Shown: positions 37,023 to 46,879 of the stretch, piece after piece
How the letters are laid out: each line of letters begins with the position of its first letter
Numbering within the stretch: the stretch's first letter is position 1
NCBI RefSeq assembly: GCF_028198165.1
Contig: NZ_CP116339.1
Location: 930,001-994,000, forward strand
Direction: 5' to 3'
DNA length: 64,000 bases
DNA from: Pseudoxanthomonas sp. JBR18
GTDB taxonomy: Bacteria; Pseudomonadota; Gammaproteobacteria; Xanthomonadales; Xanthomonadaceae
Notes under the pieces: generated by a model
The model's database searches: none
Told to the model about the DNA's origin: nothing
The model's input: the letters and a program-made list of their open reading frames with translations, nothing else
Translations under genes and position numbers: made by a program

Positions 37023-37862
37023 ATGGACTACGCCGAATCCGCTCCGCCCCTCGCGCTGCGCCAGTACGTGCAATGCCTGTGGGAGCTCCGCGACGAATCG
37101 CCCGATCCGGCGATCCAGGCCGTCTATCCGGACGGGCGCTGCGAACTGCTGGCCGAACTCGGCGTGCCATTGCGCTTCCACGGGATGGACGGGCAGCTGC
37201 GCGCGGACCAGCCCTTCTGCTTCGCGGCCCAGCAACGCGGCCCCATCCGCCTGCAGGCGACCGGGCCCGTGCACTGCATCGGCGTGCGCCTGACGGCCTC
37301 CGCCAGCGGCCTGGTCGTGGGCAAGCGCCTGGGCGGCCTGCGTGACCAGGCGCCGGACCTGTACACGCTGGACGCCGTCTTCGCCACGCGCTTCGAATCC
37401 GCGATCCGCGCCGGCGTGCAGGCCGGTACGCAGCAGCCGCTCTGGGACCTGCTGCAGGTCCACTGCGCGGGCTTCACGGTGGATCCCCTGGCCGAGCGCG
37501 CCGCCGCGCTGCTGGATGCGGCCGAGGGCGATCTGCGCATGCGCGCGCTGGCCGATCAGCTGGGCGTGGCCATGCGCACCCTGCAGGGGCGCTTTCTCGC
37601 CGCCGTGGGACTGACGCCGAAGGAATACGCACGGGTGCGCCGCCTGCAGGGCCTGCTTCGCACGCTGGATGCCGCCGCCGCGCCCATCGCCGACGCGGCG
37701 GCGCGCCACGGCTACAGCGACCAGGCCCACGCCACCCACGATCTGGCGCGCCTGACCGGGATGACCCCGGCGCGGCTGGTCCGTGCGCTGACGGGCGACC
37801 GCAACGCGGCAGACGCGGCGCGGCTGGCGGCGGCCTTCGTGCGCGGACATGCCAGCACCTGA
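37023..37862 (+). CDS. AraC family transcriptional regulator
   Basis: A 279-residue regulator. The N-terminal ligand region (about residues 1-140, LRQYVQCLWELRDE and VYPDGRCELLAEL) is of the DUF6597 type. The C-terminal double helix-turn-helix (about 170-260) includes MRALADQLGVAMRTLQGRF, LTPKEYARVRRLQGLL and ADAAARHGYSDQAHATHDL. Target unknown; the divergent DUF6265 gene is a candidate. Confidence 0.9.
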   Translation: MDYAESAPPLALRQYVQCLWELRDESPDPAIQAVYPDGRCELLAELGVPLRFHGMDGQLRADQPFCFAAQQRGPIRLQATGPVHCIGVRLTASASGLVVGKRLGGLRDQAPDLYTLDAVFATRFESAIRAGVQAGTQQPLWDLLQVHCAGFTVDPLAERAAALLDAAEGDLRMRALADQLGVAMRTLQGRFLAAVGLTPKEYARVRRLQGLLRTLDAAAAPIADAAARHGYSDQAHATHDLARLTGMTPARLVRALTGDRNAADAARLAAAFVRGHAST

Positions 37863-37880
37863 GCGCATCGGCCGCACCTG

Positions 37881-37909
37881 AAAACGCAAAACGGCGGCCG
37901 GAGCCGCCG
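37881..37909 (-). terminator. Intrinsic terminator of the peptide transporter gene
   Basis: A 7-bp GC stem (37892-37898 with 37903-37909) is followed on the minus strand by a TTTTGCGTTTT tail, 22 bp after the stop codon. Confidence 0.8.
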
Positions 37910-37931
37910 CTGCGTGGACCGGATCCAGGTC

Positions 37932-39452
37932 CTACTTCACGCCATGCATCAGCTTGCTGACCAGCGGGGCGATCAGGAACAGCACCACGCCAAACGCGGT
38001 GAGGATCCAGAAGCCCATGGTGTAGGCGTGCTCGGCCGAGGCCACCGTCATGCCGCCCTCGCCGCTGACCAGGCCGGCGAAGATGCCCGACAGGTTGTTG
38101 CCGATGCCGGTGGACAGGAACCAGCCGCCCATGCCGAAGCCGACCAGGCGCACCGGGGCCAGCTTGGTCACCATCGACAGGCCGATCGGCGACAGGCACA
38201 GCTCGCCCACCGACTGCAGGACATAGACCATGAACAAGGTCCAGAACGGGATCTTGCCGGCATCGCTGACCAGCGTGGACAAGGCGAACATCAGCAGCAG
38301 GAAGGCCGAGCCGTTGAACAGCAGACCAAGGCCGAACTTGCGCGGGATCGAGGGGTTGATGCGCCCCATCTTGACCCACAGCCAGGCCAGCACCGGCGCC
38401 AGCACGATGATGGCCACCGAGTTGACCGACTGGAACCACGCCGTGGGGAAGGTCCAGCTGCCGAACTGGCGATTGACGATCTCGTCGGCCAGGAAGGTGA
38501 AGCTGCTGCCGGCCTGTTCGAAGAAGCACCAGAACAGCACGTTGAACAGGAAGATGATCAGCATCGCGATCACCCGGTCACGCTGCACCTTGCCCTCGCG
38601 GATGCCTTCCACCAGCAGCAGCACCGCCAACGCGATGAACATCACGCCCAGGATCCAGGCCAGAGCCTGCGCGCCGATGGCCAGCAGGAAATAGGCCACC
38701 GGGATTGCCACGATCGCGCCCAGGGCCACCAGCACGATGCGCATCGGGTTTTCAGCGCCCGGCGGCGGCGCGCCCACGCCATTGAGCGCCCCACGTCCGA
38801 TCCAGAACCACGCCATGCTGATCAGCATGCCCACACCCGAGGCGATGAAGACCACCTTGTAAGCCGGGATCTCAGGGGTGCCGAAGACCTTGTCGGCCAG
38901 CCACCCGGTCAGCAGCGGGGCGACCATCGCGCCCAGGTTGATGCCCATATAGAAGATGGTGAAACCCGAGTCGCGACGTTCGTCGCGCTGGGTGTAGACC
39001 TTGCCCACCAGGGTGGAAATGATCGGCTTGAACAGGCCGTTGCCGATGATCACCGTGGCCAGGCCGATCTCGAACACGGTGTGATTGGGCACCGCCACCA
39101 GAAACAGGCCGGCGGCCATGACGGCCGCGCCCACCAGCACCGAGCGCTGGTAGCCCAGCAGCCGGTCGGCCACGTAGCCGCCAAAGATCGCCGCGGCGTA
39201 CACCAGCGCCAGATAGGCACCGTAGGTGCGGCTGGCATCGCCCTGGCCCGAGGCTTCACCGCCGTAGAACTGGGCCACGATGTACAGGACCAGCGCCCAG
39301 CGCATGCCGTAAAAGGCAAAACGCTCCCAGAACTCGGTCATGAACAGCATCCACAGCGGACGCGGATGCCCCATCAGATCGCCGAAGGCGGGCGGATCGC
39401 CATTCATCGGTGGAACGGGTTCAAGCGTGGGCGACTTGGACTCGGCGGTCAT
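37932..39452 (-). CDS. POT/PTR family proton-dependent oligopeptide transporter
   Basis: A 506-residue major facilitator with 14 predicted helices. EFWERFAFYGMRWALVLYI contains the ExxERFxYYG proton/substrate motif, and GNGLFKPIISTLVGKVY and FTIFYMGINLGAMVAPLL are PTR signatures. It takes up di- and tripeptides with H+. It is not adjacent to the murein locus but could carry L-Ala-D/L-Glu-type dipeptides as well as ordinary ones. Confidence 0.94.
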   Translation of the reverse strand: MTAESKSPTLEPVPPMNGDPPAFGDLMGHPRPLWMLFMTEFWERFAFYGMRWALVLYIVAQFYGGEASGQGDASRTYGAYLALVYAAAIFGGYVADRLLGYQRSVLVGAAVMAAGLFLVAVPNHTVFEIGLATVIIGNGLFKPIISTLVGKVYTQRDERRDSGFTIFYMGINLGAMVAPLLTGWLADKVFGTPEIPAYKVVFIASGVGMLISMAWFWIGRGALNGVGAPPPGAENPMRIVLVALGAIVAIPVAYFLLAIGAQALAWILGVMFIALAVLLLVEGIREGKVQRDRVIAMLIIFLFNVLFWCFFEQAGSSFTFLADEIVNRQFGSWTFPTAWFQSVNSVAIIVLAPVLAWLWVKMGRINPSIPRKFGLGLLFNGSAFLLLMFALSTLVSDAGKIPFWTLFMVYVLQSVGELCLSPIGLSMVTKLAPVRLVGFGMGGWFLSTGIGNNLSGIFAGLVSGEGGMTVASAEHAYTMGFWILTAFGVVLFLIAPLVSKLMHGVK

Positions 39453-39484
39453 GCGTCAGATTCCCCTTTGCAGCGTGCGTGGAC

Positions 39485-39509
39485 AAAAAAACGTCCCGCC
39501 AAGGGGACG
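39485..39509 (-). terminator. Intrinsic terminator of kynA
   Basis: Stem CGTCCC/GGGACG (39492-39497 with 39504-39509) followed on the minus strand by seven T (39485-39491). It lies 57 bp after the kynA stop codon. Confidence 0.8.
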
Positions 39510-39565
39510 CGGCAGGATCACCGCTGCGGCCCCTTGGCGTCAAATGAAACCATTCCCGGCCGTGT

Positions 39566-40435
39566 TCAGCGCGCCGGTGGCGCCAGCCCCACCACCGTGC
39601 GCACTTGGAACAGCTCGGGGAAGAACTCCAGTTCCAGCGCCTGCTTGAGGAAGCCCACGCCCGACGAGCCGCCGGTGCCACGCTTGAAGCCGATCACCCG
39701 CATCACCGTGCGCATGTGGCGGAAGCGCCACAGCTGGAACTGGGTCTCCAGGTCCACCAGGTCCTCGCACAGCTGGTATTCGCGCCAGTAGCGGTCGGTG
39801 TCGGCATAGATGCGTTCGAACATCGGCAGCAGCGCTTCGTCGCGCACGTGCGCATGGCTGAAGTCGCGCTCCAGGTGCTCGCGCGGCACCGCATGGCCGA
39901 AGCGCGCCAGGTAGCGCAGGAATTCCTCGTACAGGCTGGGGGCCTCCAGCGCCCCGCGCAGGGCCTGCTGGCCGAACGGATCGTGGGCGAAGACCTTGAG
40001 CATGGCCGCGTTCTTGTTGCCCAGCATGAATTCGATCTGCCGGTACTGCAGCGACTGGAAGCCCGAGGACGGCCCCAGCACCTCGCGGAAGCCCATGTAC
40101 TCCGACGGGGTCAGCGTCTCCAGCACCGACCACTGTTCGGTGAGCTGGCGCAGCACCTGCTTGGTCCGCGCCAGCACCTTTCGGGTCTGCCAGACCTCGT
40201 CGCGCTGCAGGTGGCCGATGGCGGCGCTGAGCTCGTGGATCATCAGCTTCATCCACAGCTCGGAGACCTGGTGCTGGACGATGAACAGCATCTCGTCGTG
40301 GTGCGCCGGTGAGGTCAGCGGCTGCTGCGCGGCCAGCAGCAGGTCCAGCCGCAGGTAGCCGCCATAGGTGGTGCGGCCGGCCAGGTCGGTGTGAATGCCG
40401 TCTTCCAGCGGCCGCTCGTTGTCTTGGATCTGCAT
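39566..40435 (-). CDS. kynA: Tryptophan 2,3-dioxygenase
   Basis: A 289-residue heme enzyme that converts L-tryptophan to N-formylkynurenine, the first step of the kynurenine pathway. The [13 protein letters not shown] opening, [20 protein letters not shown] (substrate and heme region, including the distal His), [19 protein letters not shown] and [20 protein letters not shown] with the proximal heme His are all present. I chose the ATG at 40435. Later kynurenine pathway genes are not seen here. Confidence 0.96.
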   Translation of the reverse strand: MQIQDNERPLEDGIHTDLAGRTTYGGYLRLDLLLAAQQPLTSPAHHDEMLFIVQHQVSELWMKLMIHELSAAIGHLQRDEVWQTRKVLARTKQVLRQLTEQWSVLETLTPSEYMGFREVLGPSSGFQSLQYRQIEFMLGNKNAAMLKVFAHDPFGQQALRGALEAPSLYEEFLRYLARFGHAVPREHLERDFSHAHVRDEALLPMFERIYADTDRYWREYQLCEDLVDLETQFQLWRFRHMRTVMRVIGFKRGTGGSSGVGFLKQALELEFFPELFQVRTVVGLAPPAR

Positions 40436-40614
40436 CGAAACCGCCAGCTGCGGAGGGGTCCGGCATGGTAGCCGGTCGCGCGCGGACCCACGCCGCGGGA
40501 TGGCGCACACGCCATCTGTGACCTGTCATGCAATTTACTCAGGATTCGTTCATAGTCGAAAATCGCGCTGCGGACAGTGGCGCATCCCCCGGAAAACGCG
40601 ATGGAGAAGCTTCG

Positions 40615-43600
40615 ATGACGTCACGGTTGGCGCGCCTGGCGGCGCTAGCGGTATTGGGAATGGCCGGCGCGAGCGGCGCGCAGGCACAGGTGGTGATCAG
40701 TCAGGTCTACGGCGGCGGCGGCAACAGCGGCGCGAGCTGGACCAACGACTTCATCGAACTGCACAACACCGGCACCGACCCGGTGGACCTTTCCAGCTAC
40801 AGCGTCCAGTACGCCAGCTCCAGCGGCAGCAGCTGGCAGGTGACCCCGCTGAGCGGCAGCATCGCGCCGGGTGGCTACTACCTGGTGCAGGAAAGCGCCG
40901 GCTCCGGCGGCACCACCGCCCTGCCCGCTCCGGATGCAACCGGCTCGATCTCCATGTCCGGCAGCAACGGCAAGGTGCTGCTGGCGTCCAGCCAGTCGGC
41001 GTTCTCCGGCGCCTGCCCGACCGGCTACGTGGACCTGGTCGGCTACGGCTCGGCCGGCTGCTACGAGGGCAGCGGCGCCACGCCCGCACTGAGCAACACC
41101 ACCGCGGCCCTGCGCGCGGGCGAAGGCTGCACCGATACCAACGACAACGCGGCCGACTTCTCCACCGGTGCGCCGGCACCGCGCAACGGCGCCACGGCCG
41201 GCGCCGTGTGCGGCGCCAGCGGCACGCCGCTGCTGTCCATCGCCGATGCCTCGGGCGACGAGGGCGCAGGTCCGCTGAGCTTCACCCTCACCCTCACCCA
41301 GCCCGCACCGGCGGGCGGCATCAGCGTGAGCTGGAGCACCGCCGATGGCACCGCCACGGCCGGTAGCGACTACGTGGCCGCCGCCGGCACGGTGAGCCTG
41401 GCCGAGGGCCAGACCAGCGCCACGGTCACCGTGGACCTCGTCGACGACAGCGTCACCGAATCGGACGAGACCTTCACCGTCACCCTGTCCGATCTGGTCG
41501 GCGCGGCATTGCTGGGCAACGCGACCGCCACCGGCACCATCGTCAACGACGACATCTCCCTGACCGCCATCCACGACATCCAGGGCAGTGGGATCCAGTC
41601 GCCCATCGCCGGCTCGCTGGTCTACACCACCGGCGTGGTCACTGGGGTCAAGGGCGCGGGCTTCTGGATGCAGACCCCGGACGCCGAGGCCGACAGCAAC
41701 CCGGCCACCTCGGAGGGTGTCTACGTCTATACCGGCTCGACCCCGCCGGCCGCCGTGGCGGTGGGCAACCTGGTGCGCGTTTCGGGCACCGTGCAGGAAT
41801 ACGTGCCCAGCGCCGATCCCTACCAGCGTCCGCTGACCGAGATCAGCGGTAGCCCCTCGGTCACCCTGCTGTCCAGCGGCCAGCCGCTGCCCGCCCCGGT
41901 GGTGCTGACCGCCGACATGCTCACCCCCACCGGCGGCCTGGACCAGCTCGAGCGCTATGAAGGCATGCGCGTCACCGCCGCCAGCCTGCGCGTGGTCGGC
42001 CCCACCGGCGGCTACACCAACGAGAGCAGCGCCACCGGCACCAGCGACGGCCTGTTCTACGCCGTGCTGGGCGACACGCCACGCCCGTTCCGCGAACCGG
42101 GGATCGAGGCCCCCACCCCGGTGTCCGGCGAGATCCCGCAGTGGGACGGCAACCCGGAAATCCTCACCGTCGACAGCGACACCCTGGGCGGCGCGAGCAC
42201 CGCGCTGGACCTGTCCACCGGCGCGATCGTCACCGGCATGACCGGCCCGCTGGACTACAGCTACCGCCACTACGTGCTGGTGCGCGACCCGGCCGTGGCC
42301 ATCGAGACCACACCGGGCGTGACCCCGCAGCCGGCGCGCGCGCCGAGCGCCGACGAGTTCACCGTCGCCGGCTACAACATGGAGCGCTTCTTCGACACCA
42401 CCGCCGATGGCAACAGCGCGCCGACCCTGACTGCCGCGGCCTTCGCCATGCGCCTGTCCAAGGCCTCGGTGGCGATCCGCGACTACCTCAACCTGCCCGA
42501 CATCCTGGCCGTGGTGGAGATGGAGAACCTCTCCACCCTGCAGCAGGTCGCCGACAAGGTGAATGCCGATGCGGTGGCCGAAGGCCTGGCCGACCCGCAA
42601 TACGTGCCCTACCTGCAGGAGGGCAATGACGTGGGTGGCATCGACGTGGGCTTCCTGGTCAAGACCGCCACGGTCGGCGCCAGTGTCGCCCGCGTGGAGG
42701 TCACCGGCGTGACCCAGTACGGCAAGGACACCACCTGGACCGAGCCGTCGGGCAATACCAGCCTGCTCAACGATCGTCCGCCGCTGGCCCTGGACGCGGT
42801 GGTGCACTGGGGTGACGGGCGCACCTTCCCCATCACGGTGATCGCCGTGCACCAGCGCTCGCTCAATGGCGCCGACACGCTCGACGCCGCCGGCGACCGC
42901 GTGCGTGCCAAGCGCCAGGCGCAGGCCGAGTTCCTGGCCAACCTGATCCAGGGCATGCAGACCGACGACCCGGACCGCCGCATCACCGTGCTGGGCGACT
43001 TCAACGCCTTCCAGTTCAACGATGGCTATGTCGATGCGATCAACACTATCCTGGGCACGCCGACGCCGGACGCACAGACCCTGATCGCCGGCGATGGCGC
43101 CGACCTGGTCAACCCGGACCTGACCAACCTGGGTGAACTGCTGCCGGAGGGCCAGAACTATTCGTTCACCTACGACGGCAGCGCCCAGACCCTGGACCAC
43201 GTGCTGGTCAACGACGCCCTGGTGCTGGCCACCACGGCCTTCGGCATGGACCACGCCCGCATCAACGCCGACTTCCCCGAAGTGGCACGCAACGATGCGA
43301 CCTCGCCGGCCCGCCTGTCCGACCATGATCCGGTGGTGGCCTACTTCGCCCTGGCGCCCAAGGCCGACCTGGCGGTGACCGCCAGCGCCAGCCCGGCCAG
43401 CGTGGTCGCCGGCCAGGTCCTGGGCTACACCGCCACGGTCAGCAACAACGGGCCGGAGGCGGCCGATGCCCCGGGCGTGGGCTTCTCCCTTGCCGGCGAA
43501 CTGCCGGACATGGCGGTGACCCCGGCCGGTGGCTGGACCTGTGACACGGCCCAGGTGGCCGACGGCATGACCTCGGTGGCCTGCAACAGTGCCTCGCTGG

Positions 43601-44148
43601 CCAATGGCGACAGCGCCAGCTTCAGCGTCAGCGCCACCTCGCTGGCAACGCAGGCCGGCGGGACGGCGACCCTGGCCGTGGCGGCGACCTCGCAGACCTT
43701 CGACCCGGTCGTGGACAACAACCAGGCGGTCGCCACCACCGAGGTGACGGTTCCGAACACCGCCGACCTGGCGGTCTCCATCGCTGGCCCGTCCTCGATC
43801 AAGGCCATCCAGCTCTACGCCCGCTACGTGGTGACCCTGAGCAACGTCGGCCAGTCCGCGCGCAAGCCGGAGGTGCTGATCGACGGCAACACCATGACCG
43901 CGCTGTCGCTGCTCGACACGCCGTCTGGCTGGAACTGCATGCGCCAGGGCAGCCTGCGCGAGAGTCGCTTCCGCTGCAAAGGCTCCAAGACCCTGGCGAC
44001 CGGCGCCTCGGTGAAGTTCCCGATCTGGGTAACCACCGGGACGGCACGCCGCGGCAGCACGGTGCAGGTCGGCGCCGAAGCGTCCACCGCCTCGCCCGAA
44101 GCCAACACGGCCAACAACACGGCCACCTTCTCCACCGCCGTGCGGTAA
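40615..44148 (+). CDS. ExeM/NucH family secreted endonuclease with lamin-tail, Calx-beta and EEP domains
   Basis: A 1177-residue secreted protein. Signal peptide ends at AQAQ near residue 24. Domains in order: lamin-tail domain (about 25-150, VISQVYGGGGNSGASWTNDF), Calx-beta (about 205-310, SWSTADGTATAGSDYVAAAG), an OB-like region (about 320-560), an endonuclease/exonuclease/phosphatase domain (about 580-920, VAGYNMERFF, VEMENLSTL, VLGDFNAF, LSDHDPVVAYF) and two DUF11/CARDB-like repeats (about 925-1177). The EEP catalytic motifs are complete. ExeM relatives degrade extracellular DNA for nutrition or biofilm turnover. GGAGAAG precedes the ATG. Confidence 0.92.
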   Translation: MTSRLARLAALAVLGMAGASGAQAQVVISQVYGGGGNSGASWTNDFIELHNTGTDPVDLSSYSVQYASSSGSSWQVTPLSGSIAPGGYYLVQESAGSGGTTALPAPDATGSISMSGSNGKVLLASSQSAFSGACPTGYVDLVGYGSAGCYEGSGATPALSNTTAALRAGEGCTDTNDNAADFSTGAPAPRNGATAGAVCGASGTPLLSIADASGDEGAGPLSFTLTLTQPAPAGGISVSWSTADGTATAGSDYVAAAGTVSLAEGQTSATVTVDLVDDSVTESDETFTVTLSDLVGAALLGNATATGTIVNDDISLTAIHDIQGSGIQSPIAGSLVYTTGVVTGVKGAGFWMQTPDAEADSNPATSEGVYVYTGSTPPAAVAVGNLVRVSGTVQEYVPSADPYQRPLTEISGSPSVTLLSSGQPLPAPVVLTADMLTPTGGLDQLERYEGMRVTAASLRVVGPTGGYTNESSATGTSDGLFYAVLGDTPRPFREPGIEAPTPVSGEIPQWDGNPEILTVDSDTLGGASTALDLSTGAIVTGMTGPLDYSYRHYVLVRDPAVAIETTPGVTPQPARAPSADEFTVAGYNMERFFDTTADGNSAPTLTAAAFAMRLSKASVAIRDYLNLPDILAVVEMENLSTLQQVADKVNADAVAEGLADPQYVPYLQEGNDVGGIDVGFLVKTATVGASVARVEVTGVTQYGKDTTWTEPSGNTSLLNDRPPLALDAVVHWGDGRTFPITVIAVHQRSLNGADTLDAAGDRVRAKRQAQAEFLANLIQGMQTDDPDRRITVLGDFNAFQFNDGYVDAINTILGTPTPDAQTLIAGDGADLVNPDLTNLGELLPEGQNYSFTYDGSAQTLDHVLVNDALVLATTAFGMDHARINADFPEVARNDATSPARLSDHDPVVAYFALAPKADLAVTASASPASVVAGQVLGYTATVSNNGPEAADAPGVGFSLAGELPDMAVTPAGGWTCDTAQVADGMTSVACNSASLANGDSASFSVSATSLATQAGGTATLAVAATSQTFDPVVDNNQAVATTEVTVPNTADLAVSIAGPSSIKAIQLYARYVVTLSNVGQSARKPEVLIDGNTMTALSLLDTPSGWNCMRQGSLRESRFRCKGSKTLATGASVKFPIWVTTGTARRGSTVQVGAEASTASPEANTANNTATFSTAVR

Positions 44149-44174
44149 TTACCGACAAAACGTCCGTTGCACCC

Positions 44175-44206
44175 GCGCGGCCCCGCAAAGGGGCCGCGCT
44201 TTTTTT
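44175..44206 (+). terminator. Strong intrinsic terminator after the nuclease gene
   Basis: A 10-bp perfect GC stem (44175-44184 with 44190-44199) is followed by seven T (44200-44206), 26 bp after the stop codon. Confidence 0.93.
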
Positions 44207-44288
44207 GTCAATCACGACACATTAAAAAACGCTTGCTGCTGCGTTGCGGGAAGGCAAAGCGCTCCTGGGTCATTAACATGGCGGGGCT

Positions 44289-45404
44289 ATGATGAAGTCC
44301 TCTTTGCGCAACACCGACGATGCCATGACCCTGGCAGCCAGTTTCCAGATCGAATACCTGCAATACCTCAACCCGGACGGCACCTCCAACGGGCGGCCCC
44401 TGCCCGAACTGGCCAAGGACACCGGCCGGCTGGTTGAACTGTTCAAGCAGATGCTGTTCGTCCGCGTCTTCGACACCAAGTCCATCGCCCTGCAGCGCAC
44501 TGGCAAGCTGGGCACTTATGCCTCGTGCCTGGGCCACGAGGCCACGCACGTGGGCATCGGCGCGGCGATGCGGCCGGAAGATGTCTTCGCGCCCAGCTAT
44601 CGCGAGTACGGCGCGCAGTTCATGCGTGGGGTGAAGCCGCGCGAGGTGCTGCTGTACTGGGGCGGTGACGAGCGCGGCAACGACTTCGAGGTGCCGCGCA
44701 ACGATTTCTCCTGGTCGGTGCCGATCTCCACCCAGTGCCTGCATGCGGCCGGCGCGGCCCTGGCGTTCAAGCTGCGCGGCGAAGACCGGGTGGCGGTGAG
44801 CACCTGCGGCGACGGGGGCTCGTCCAAGACCGATTTCTATGCCGCGCTCAACTCGGCCGGCGCCTACCAGTTGCCGCTGATCCTGGGCGTGGTCAACAAC
44901 GGCTGGGCCATCTCGGTGCCGCGTTCGGCGCAGACCGGCGCGCAGACCCTGGCCCAGAAGGGCCTGGCCGGCGGCCTGTTCTGCCTGCAGGTGGACGGCA
45001 ACGACCTGATCGCCGTGCTCGACGCGATGGATCAGGCCATGCAGCGCGCGCGTAGCGGCCAGGGCGGCACGGTACTGGAATTCGTCACCTATCGCCTGTC
45101 CGACCACACCACCGCCGACGATGCGCGCCGCTACCGCGACGATGCCGAAGTGAAGGCCGCCTGGGAGCGAGACCCCATCCCGCGCATGCGCACGTGGCTG
45201 ACCGCGCAGGGCCTGTGGAGCGAGGAACAGGAAGCCGCCTGGAAGACCGAATGCGGCCAGCGCATCGACGAGGAGGTCAACGCCTACCTGGCCACGCCGG
45301 TGCAACCGGTCGAAGCGATGTTCGACTACCTCTACGCCGATCCGCCACCGGAGCTGCTCCGGCAGCGCGACGAGGCCATTGCCCGGGAGCAGCGCCATGG
45401 ATGA
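44289..45404 (+). CDS. 2-oxo acid dehydrogenase E1 component, alpha subunit
   Basis: A 371-residue thiamine-diphosphate-dependent E1 alpha. The ThDP/Mg2+ motif runs from GDGGSSKTDFYAALN to LGVVNNGWAIS, and YRLSDHTTADDARRYR is the phosphorylation-loop-like region of the alpha2beta2 type. It decarboxylates pyruvate or branched-chain 2-oxo acids. Xanthomonads make much iso-branched fatty acid, so a branched-chain substrate is plausible, but databases often call such genes pdhA. Start ATG at 44289; a second at 44325 lacks an RBS. The gene overlaps E1 beta by 8 bp. Confidence 0.9.
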   Translation: MMKSSLRNTDDAMTLAASFQIEYLQYLNPDGTSNGRPLPELAKDTGRLVELFKQMLFVRVFDTKSIALQRTGKLGTYASCLGHEATHVGIGAAMRPEDVFAPSYREYGAQFMRGVKPREVLLYWGGDERGNDFEVPRNDFSWSVPISTQCLHAAGAALAFKLRGEDRVAVSTCGDGGSSKTDFYAALNSAGAYQLPLILGVVNNGWAISVPRSAQTGAQTLAQKGLAGGLFCLQVDGNDLIAVLDAMDQAMQRARSGQGGTVLEFVTYRLSDHTTADDARRYRDDAEVKAAWERDPIPRMRTWLTAQGLWSEEQEAAWKTECGQRIDEEVNAYLATPVQPVEAMFDYLYADPPPELLRQRDEAIAREQRHG

Positions 45405-46455
45405 CCACAAGCCCGCGCCGGCACACGAGGCCGTCGGCGAAGCGCACGCCATGCCCGCGACCGAAACCCCGACCGCCGCGCCGATCACCCTGATCGAAGC
45501 CATCACCCAGGCGCTGGCCTGGGAGATCTCGCACGATCCGACCGTGGTCGTGCTGGGCGAGGATGTGGGCGTCAACGGCGGCGTGTTCCGCGCCACCGCC
45601 GGCCTGCAGAAGCGCTTCGGCCCCCAGCGCGTGCTGGATACGCCGCTGGACGAGACCACCATCGCCGGCCTGACCGTCGGCATGGCCGCGCAAGGCATGA
45701 AGCCCATCGCCGAGGCCCAGTTCGACGGCTTCGTCTATCCGATGGTCGACCACCTGGTCTGCCACGCCGCGCGCCTGCGCTATCGCACGCGTGGCCGCCT
45801 GACCTGCCCGATGGTGCTGCGCGTGCCGTGGGGCGGTGGCATCCGCGCGCCGGAGCATCACTCCGAGGCCAACGAATCGATCTTCACCAACGTGCCCGGC
45901 CTGCGCGTGGTGATGCCGTCTTCGCCGCAGCGCGCCTATGGCCTACTTTTGGCGGCGATCCGCGAGCCGGATCCGGTGATTTACATGGAGCCCAAGCGCA
46001 TCTATCGCCAGTACAAGGAACGGGTGCCCGATGACGGCGAGGCGCTGCCGCTGGACGTGTGCTTCGTCTTGCGTGACGGCAGCGACGTGACCCTGGTGAG
46101 CTGGGGCGCGCAGGTCAAGGAAGCCCTGGAAGCCGCCGACGCGCTGGCCGCCGAGGGCATCAGCGCCGAGGTCATCGACGTGGCCACGCTGACCCCGCTG
46201 GACTTCAACACCATCGCCGAATCGGTGGCAAAGACCGGGCGCTGCGTGATCGTGCACGAGGCCCCGCGTACGGCGGGTTTCGGCGCGGAGATCGCCGCGC
46301 GCCTGGCCGAGGAATGCATGTACGACCTGCTGGCGCCGGTCGAACGCGTCACCGGCCCGGACACGCACATGCCGCTGTTCCGGTTGGAAATGAAGTACAT
46401 GCCCAGCGCGCAGCGCGTGGTCGACGCGGCCAAGCGCACGCTTGCACGGGGCTGA
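45397..46455 (+). CDS. 2-oxo acid dehydrogenase E1 component, beta subunit
   Basis: A 352-residue E1 beta. It has the transketolase pyrimidine-binding domain (LGEDVGVNGGVFRATAGLQ, then LDTPLDETTIAGLTVGMA) and a C-terminal transketolase domain (DVTLVSWGAQVKEALEAAD, VHEAPRTAGFGAEIAARL). The N-terminal 25 residues are a low-complexity extension. GGGAG lies seven bases before the ATG. It pairs with the alpha subunit and is followed after one base by the SH3 gene. Confidence 0.92.
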   Translation: MDDHKPAPAHEAVGEAHAMPATETPTAAPITLIEAITQALAWEISHDPTVVVLGEDVGVNGGVFRATAGLQKRFGPQRVLDTPLDETTIAGLTVGMAAQGMKPIAEAQFDGFVYPMVDHLVCHAARLRYRTRGRLTCPMVLRVPWGGGIRAPEHHSEANESIFTNVPGLRVVMPSSPQRAYGLLLAAIREPDPVIYMEPKRIYRQYKERVPDDGEALPLDVCFVLRDGSDVTLVSWGAQVKEALEAADALAAEGISAEVIDVATLTPLDFNTIAESVAKTGRCVIVHEAPRTAGFGAEIAARLAEECMYDLLAPVERVTGPDTHMPLFRLEMKYMPSAQRVVDAAKRTLARG

Positions 46456-46456
46456 G

Positions 46457-46816
46457 ATGCCACGTGCGCGCGTGATCGCCCGGCATCGCGCACCCGACCG
46501 CGAGGCGGTGCGCGTGGCCCAGGGCGAAACCGTGATCCTGGGCGACCACGACCACGAATGGCCCGACTTCGTCTGGGCCACGCTGGCCCAGGGCCTGGGC
46601 GGCTGGATGCCGGCCAACGTGTTTCGCATCGACGATGCCGGCATCGCCACCGCGCAGCAGGCGTACGACACGCGCGAACTGGAGGCCGACCCGGGCGATG
46701 TGATCACGCTGGAGCGCGAACACGCCGGCTGGTGGTGGGCGCACGATGCACAGGGACGCAGCGGCTGGATTCCCGCGCGTTCGATCGAACTCATTCAAGA
46801 GAATGGGTCCTGCTGA
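46457..46816 (+). CDS. SH3-domain protein inside the 2-oxo acid dehydrogenase operon
   Basis: A 119-residue cytosolic protein consisting of two variant SH3 repeats. The first ends WATLAQGLGGWMPANVFRI and the second WWWAHDAQGRSGWIPARSIE. Both have the GWxPxxxxxx closing strand. It starts one base after the E1 beta stop and is co-directional, so it is probably co-expressed. It may bind an exposed peptide on the E1/E2 complex; no function is known. Confidence 0.8.
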   Translation: MPRARVIARHRAPDREAVRVAQGETVILGDHDHEWPDFVWATLAQGLGGWMPANVFRIDDAGIATAQQAYDTRELEADPGDVITLEREHAGWWWAHDAQGRSGWIPARSIELIQENGSC

Positions 46817-46879
46817 TGCGATGGGGACCTGCCACGCCGCACTTGAGTGCGCGTGGAGCAAGGAAGAACGAAGGAATTT

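Noticed and set aside
40645..43326. Antisense reading frame of 893 codons
   Set aside because: It lies wholly opposite the ExeM-type nuclease, is rich in His/Gly/Arg and shows no domain; it is a GC-skew shadow.
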